This document shows positions 30,181-32,671 of a stretch of DNA of 32,671 nucleotides, piece after piece. The stretch spans positions 1 to 32,671 of the forward strand of contig JAFSIC010000012.1 in assembly GCA_017439985.1 (NCBI GenBank), given 5' to 3'. The notes below the pieces were generated by a model. The model searched no databases, was not told the DNA's origin, and saw nothing but the letters and a program-made list of their open reading frames with translations. The position numbers were made by a program, and so were the translations under genes. The DNA comes from Oscillospiraceae bacterium. Its GTDB lineage: Bacteria > Bacillota > Clostridia > Oscillospirales > Ruminococcaceae. The number at the start of each line of letters is the position of its first letter. Position 1 is the first letter of the stretch.

Positions 30181-30648
30181 TTAATATTCGTCAGGATTCA
30201 GCATACGATATGCTCTTTCTTTGAACACAACACCGTCCAGATGGTCATTTTCGTGGCACATTGCGCGAGCAAAGAGCTCTTCGCCCTCCACCTCAAACCA
30301 GTTGCCGTTGCGGTCCTGTGCACGCATTTTCACATAGTTTGGACGTTTTACCATGCCGTATTCGCCTGGGAAGGACAGGCAGCCTTCGTTGCCGTCCTGT
30401 TCACCGGAGGTTTCCAGAATCTCAGGATTGATGAATTCCACCAGACCTTCACCAACGTCGATAACAAACACACGGCGCAGATAGCCAACCTGTGGGCCTG
30501 CCAGACCAACGCCTTCTGCTTCGTACATGGTATCTGCCATGTCGTCCAGCAGATCCCAGAGTTTCTGATTGAACTCGGTCACCGGACGGCATTTTTTATG
30601 CAGAGTTCTCAGTGGATCATCGTCCTTTACGATATTTCGGTATCCCAT
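30181..30648 (-). CDS. def: Peptide deformylase
   Basis: A 155-residue metal enzyme that removes the formyl group from new proteins. The three motifs are intact: GVGLAGPQVG, EGCLSFPG and CHENDHLDG. AGP replaces the commoner AAP in motif 1. I chose the ATG at 30648 because AAGGAG lies about 9 bases upstream and MGYRNIVKDDDP suits the family; the frame is open for 11 more codons that overlap the priA end. It lies between priA and fmt, the conserved order. Confidence 0.96.
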   Translation of the reverse strand: MGYRNIVKDDDPLRTLHKKCRPVTEFNQKLWDLLDDMADTMYEAEGVGLAGPQVGYLRRVFVIDVGEGLVEFINPEILETSGEQDGNEGCLSFPGEYGMVKRPNYVKMRAQDRNGNWFEVEGEELFARAMCHENDHLDGVVFKERAYRMLNPDEY

Positions 30649-30667
30649 TAAAATTCTCCTTTTTACT

Positions 30668-32671
30668 TTACATACTGCCATTGTAGTTCATGTCCACGCT
30701 GACGTGGACCTCCTTATTTTGTTTATCAGAATCGAACGCTTTCAGCGTCTGCCACATCAATTCCGAGAAGCGTTTGCCCTGTCGGCACTTGATGACAAGC
30801 TGATAGCGATATTTTCCTGCAATTTTCTCCAGAGAAGGCACACAGGGCTCCAGTACACGCAGCGGAAGCTCCGAAAATTCTTCTCTCGCCCGACGGGTAA
30901 AATCTGCACCGAAGCGTCGTGCAGCGTCCTGCACTGCTTTCGGATGCTCACTGACAAAGCCCACCAGACACAGGCTACAGTACGGCGGATACAAGCCGAT
31001 CTTTCTACCGACGATTTCGTCTGCATAGAAGCCCTCATAATCCTGTCTGGCCGCCTGCTCCAGAATATAGTGATCCGGGTCTGTGGTTTGGATATAAGCC
31101 CGTCCGGGCAATTCTCCTCGGCCACAGCGGCCAATCACTTGGGTCAGCAAACTGAACGTATTCTCATAGCAGCGGAAATCTTGTGCAAACAGGCTTTGAT
31201 CCGCATTGAGAACGCCCACCAACGTCACATTTGGGAAATTCAACCCCTTTGCGACCATCTGAGTGCCGACCATAATATCATAATCACCGCGCGCAAAGGC
31301 GGCAAATTTCTTTTCATGAGAATCGCGGGACATGGTGGTATCCATGTCCATGCGCAGAACTCTTGCGTTCGGGAAAAGCTGTGTCAGTTCTTCCTCCACC
31401 TTCTGAGTTCCCGCTCCGCCGTAGCGGATCATTTTACTGCCGCAGGCTGCACATTCATCATTAAGGCTCTGGGTGTGTCCGCAATAATGACACATCAGCT
31501 TACCGTTGACGGAATGGTACGTCAGCGCCACCGAGCAGTTCGGGCAGGTTGCCACCTCTCCGCACTGAGAGCACTTAACAATGGTATGATAACCGCGGCG
31601 GTTCATCAGCAGAATGGTCTGCTGTTTCTTTTTTAGGTTGGATTGGATCTCCATGATCAGCTGCTGGCTGAAAATCGCCCCATACTGATCGGACATATCC
31701 ACAATATTTACGTCAGGCAGCCTGCCCCCGTGATAACGCTCTTTCAGGCTCAGCAGGTGGTATTTCCCGCTTTTCGCCTGATAAAAGCTCTCCACACTTG
31801 GTGTTGCCGAGGACAGCAGCAGCATGGCTTTGTGATAAGAACAGCGCCATTTTGCCACATCTCGGGCATGGAATTTTGGTGACAGCTCCGACTGATAACA
31901 TTTTTCCTGTTCCTCGTCCATGACGATAAGACCGATGTTGTCCAGCGGTGCAAACACAGAAGAACGTGTTCCGATGACCACATCAGCAGCACCCTGTCGG
32001 ATGCGCTTGTATTCATCCACACGTTCGCCCATGGTCAGTCCGCTGTGCATTACTGCAACCCGACGACCAAAACGACGCTGGAACACCTCCACCGTCTGCG
32101 GAGTCAGGGAAATTTCCGGCACCATAACGATGACCTGTCGCCCTTGATCCAGCACATGCTGAATCAGCTGCAGAAATACCTGGGTTTTTCCGCTGCCTGT
32201 CACTCCATGAAGCAGAGCAGTCGCCCCCGGTGTTTCCGCCATGACGCGCTTTAATTCATCACAGGCTTTCTGCTGATCGGCAGTCAGCGTGATTTTCTGC
32301 TTTTCCGGAGCAAAATCCGCTTCTTCATAAGGATTTCTCAGAACCGGTTTGCCGAATTCCTCAACAATACCATGCTTCACCATATTTTTGATGACAGCCG
32401 TGGTCACACCGCAGAAGTAGGCCGCTTCTTTTACGGAAGCACAGCCACAGTCCAACAGCAGGCGATACACCGACTTCTGTTTTGGCGTCATACCCTGCGG
32501 TTCTTCCTCACCGCTTTCATACTGCTCCGCCAGGCGGATCAGCTGTACAGTAACGTCTTTGGTTTTCTGCCGCACATCTTCCGTCAGAAGCACAGCCTGC
32601 TCATTGATCAGCCACGCCATTGCACGGTTATTCTGATTGATCTCCAGTTCTTCCTGCAAAAGAGCCAGCGC
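30668..32671 (-). CDS. priA: Primosomal protein N' (PriA helicase), 5' end missing
   Basis: The C-terminal 667 residues of PriA, the helicase that restarts stalled replication forks. The frame stays open to the right window edge, so the N-terminal DNA-binding part (about 70 residues) lies outside. Helicase motifs: GVTGSGKTQVFLQ (motif I), VMDEEQE (the PriA-type DEEQ box) and VIGRCGRGELPG (motif VI). Eight zinc-binding cysteines are seen in CSQCGEVATCPNC and CHYCGHTQSLNDECAACGS. RMDMDTT and FARGDYDIMVGTQMVAKGL are also present. The in-frame TTG at 32659 is not the real start. def follows after 19 bases. Confidence 0.96.
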   Translation of the reverse strand, partial: ALALLQEELEINQNNRAMAWLINEQAVLLTEDVRQKTKDVTVQLIRLAEQYESGEEEPQGMTPKQKSVYRLLLDCGCASVKEAAYFCGVTTAVIKNMVKHGIVEEFGKPVLRNPYEEADFAPEKQKITLTADQQKACDELKRVMAETPGATALLHGVTGSGKTQVFLQLIQHVLDQGRQVIVMVPEISLTPQTVEVFQRRFGRRVAVMHSGLTMGERVDEYKRIRQGAADVVIGTRSSVFAPLDNIGLIVMDEEQEKCYQSELSPKFHARDVAKWRCSYHKAMLLLSSATPSVESFYQAKSGKYHLLSLKERYHGGRLPDVNIVDMSDQYGAIFSQQLIMEIQSNLKKKQQTILLMNRRGYHTIVKCSQCGEVATCPNCSVALTYHSVNGKLMCHYCGHTQSLNDECAACGSKMIRYGGAGTQKVEEELTQLFPNARVLRMDMDTTMSRDSHEKKFAAFARGDYDIMVGTQMVAKGLNFPNVTLVGVLNADQSLFAQDFRCYENTFSLLTQVIGRCGRGELPGRAYIQTTDPDHYILEQAARQDYEGFYADEIVGRKIGLYPPYCSLCLVGFVSEHPKAVQDAARRFGADFTRRAREEFSELPLRVLEPCVPSLEKIAGKYRYQLVIKCRQGKRFSELMWQTLKAFDSDKQNKEVHVSVDMNYNGSM

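Overview
The window looks like chromosomal core DNA of an anaerobic, spore-forming member of the Clostridia (Bacillota). Three things support this. The sporulation genes spoVM, spoVS and ricT are present. The metabolism is oxygen-sensitive: an [FeFe]-hydrogenase-type protein, a 2[4Fe-4S] ferredoxin and an Fe-S L-serine dehydratase. The right-hand gene order priA-def-fmt-yugP-rsmB-rlmN-prpC-prkC-rsgA-thiN-spoVM is a classic Firmicutes arrangement. Base composition looks close to 50% GC. I cannot name the genus. No rRNA, tRNA, CRISPR array, prophage or insertion sequence was seen, and no stretch longer than about 300 bases lacks a gene.

Left part (1-8000). A truncated hydrogenase gene (minus) diverges from coaX (plus), each with a recognisable promoter. 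A leftward operon runs DUF951-prfA-tsaC-coaE-slt and then an M18 aminopeptidase gene, covering translation termination, tRNA t6A synthesis, the last CoA step and peptidoglycan turnover. A separate rightward gene encodes a three-S1-domain RNA-binding protein.

Middle (8000-17600). Leftward units encode SpoVS and a YmdB-type phosphoesterase, an orphan amino-acid-type binding lipoprotein, an RluA-family pseudouridine synthase, and the serine dehydratase pair sdaAB-sdaAA. Rightward units encode two GNAT acetyltransferases (the second resembles AAC(6') enzymes), a short QueG-like reductase, the conserved darA-holB-ricT block (c-di-AMP sensing, clamp loader, Ric complex) and a ferredoxin gene with its own strong promoter and terminator.

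Right part (17600-32671). A leftward operon holds two tandem GNAT paralogues, prmA, rsmE, a VanY-type carboxypeptidase and a DUF896 protein. To its right is the long leftward priA-to-spoVM cluster, which joins replication restart, formyl-Met processing, rRNA modification, Ser/Thr phospho-signalling, ribosome assembly, thiamine activation and the tiny spore-coat peptide SpoVM. priA is cut by the window edge.

The coding content is mostly ordinary. The less explained material lies between genes: several clean inverted repeats at promoters or in leaders (537-553, 6845-6887, 10128-10214, 12887-12901, 29192-29218) and a structured, possibly switching leader before darA (14915-14988). The AAC(6')-like acetyltransferase and the GNAT duplication with unequal base composition are the most notable protein-level observations. 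I found no convincing wholly new multi-gene system.
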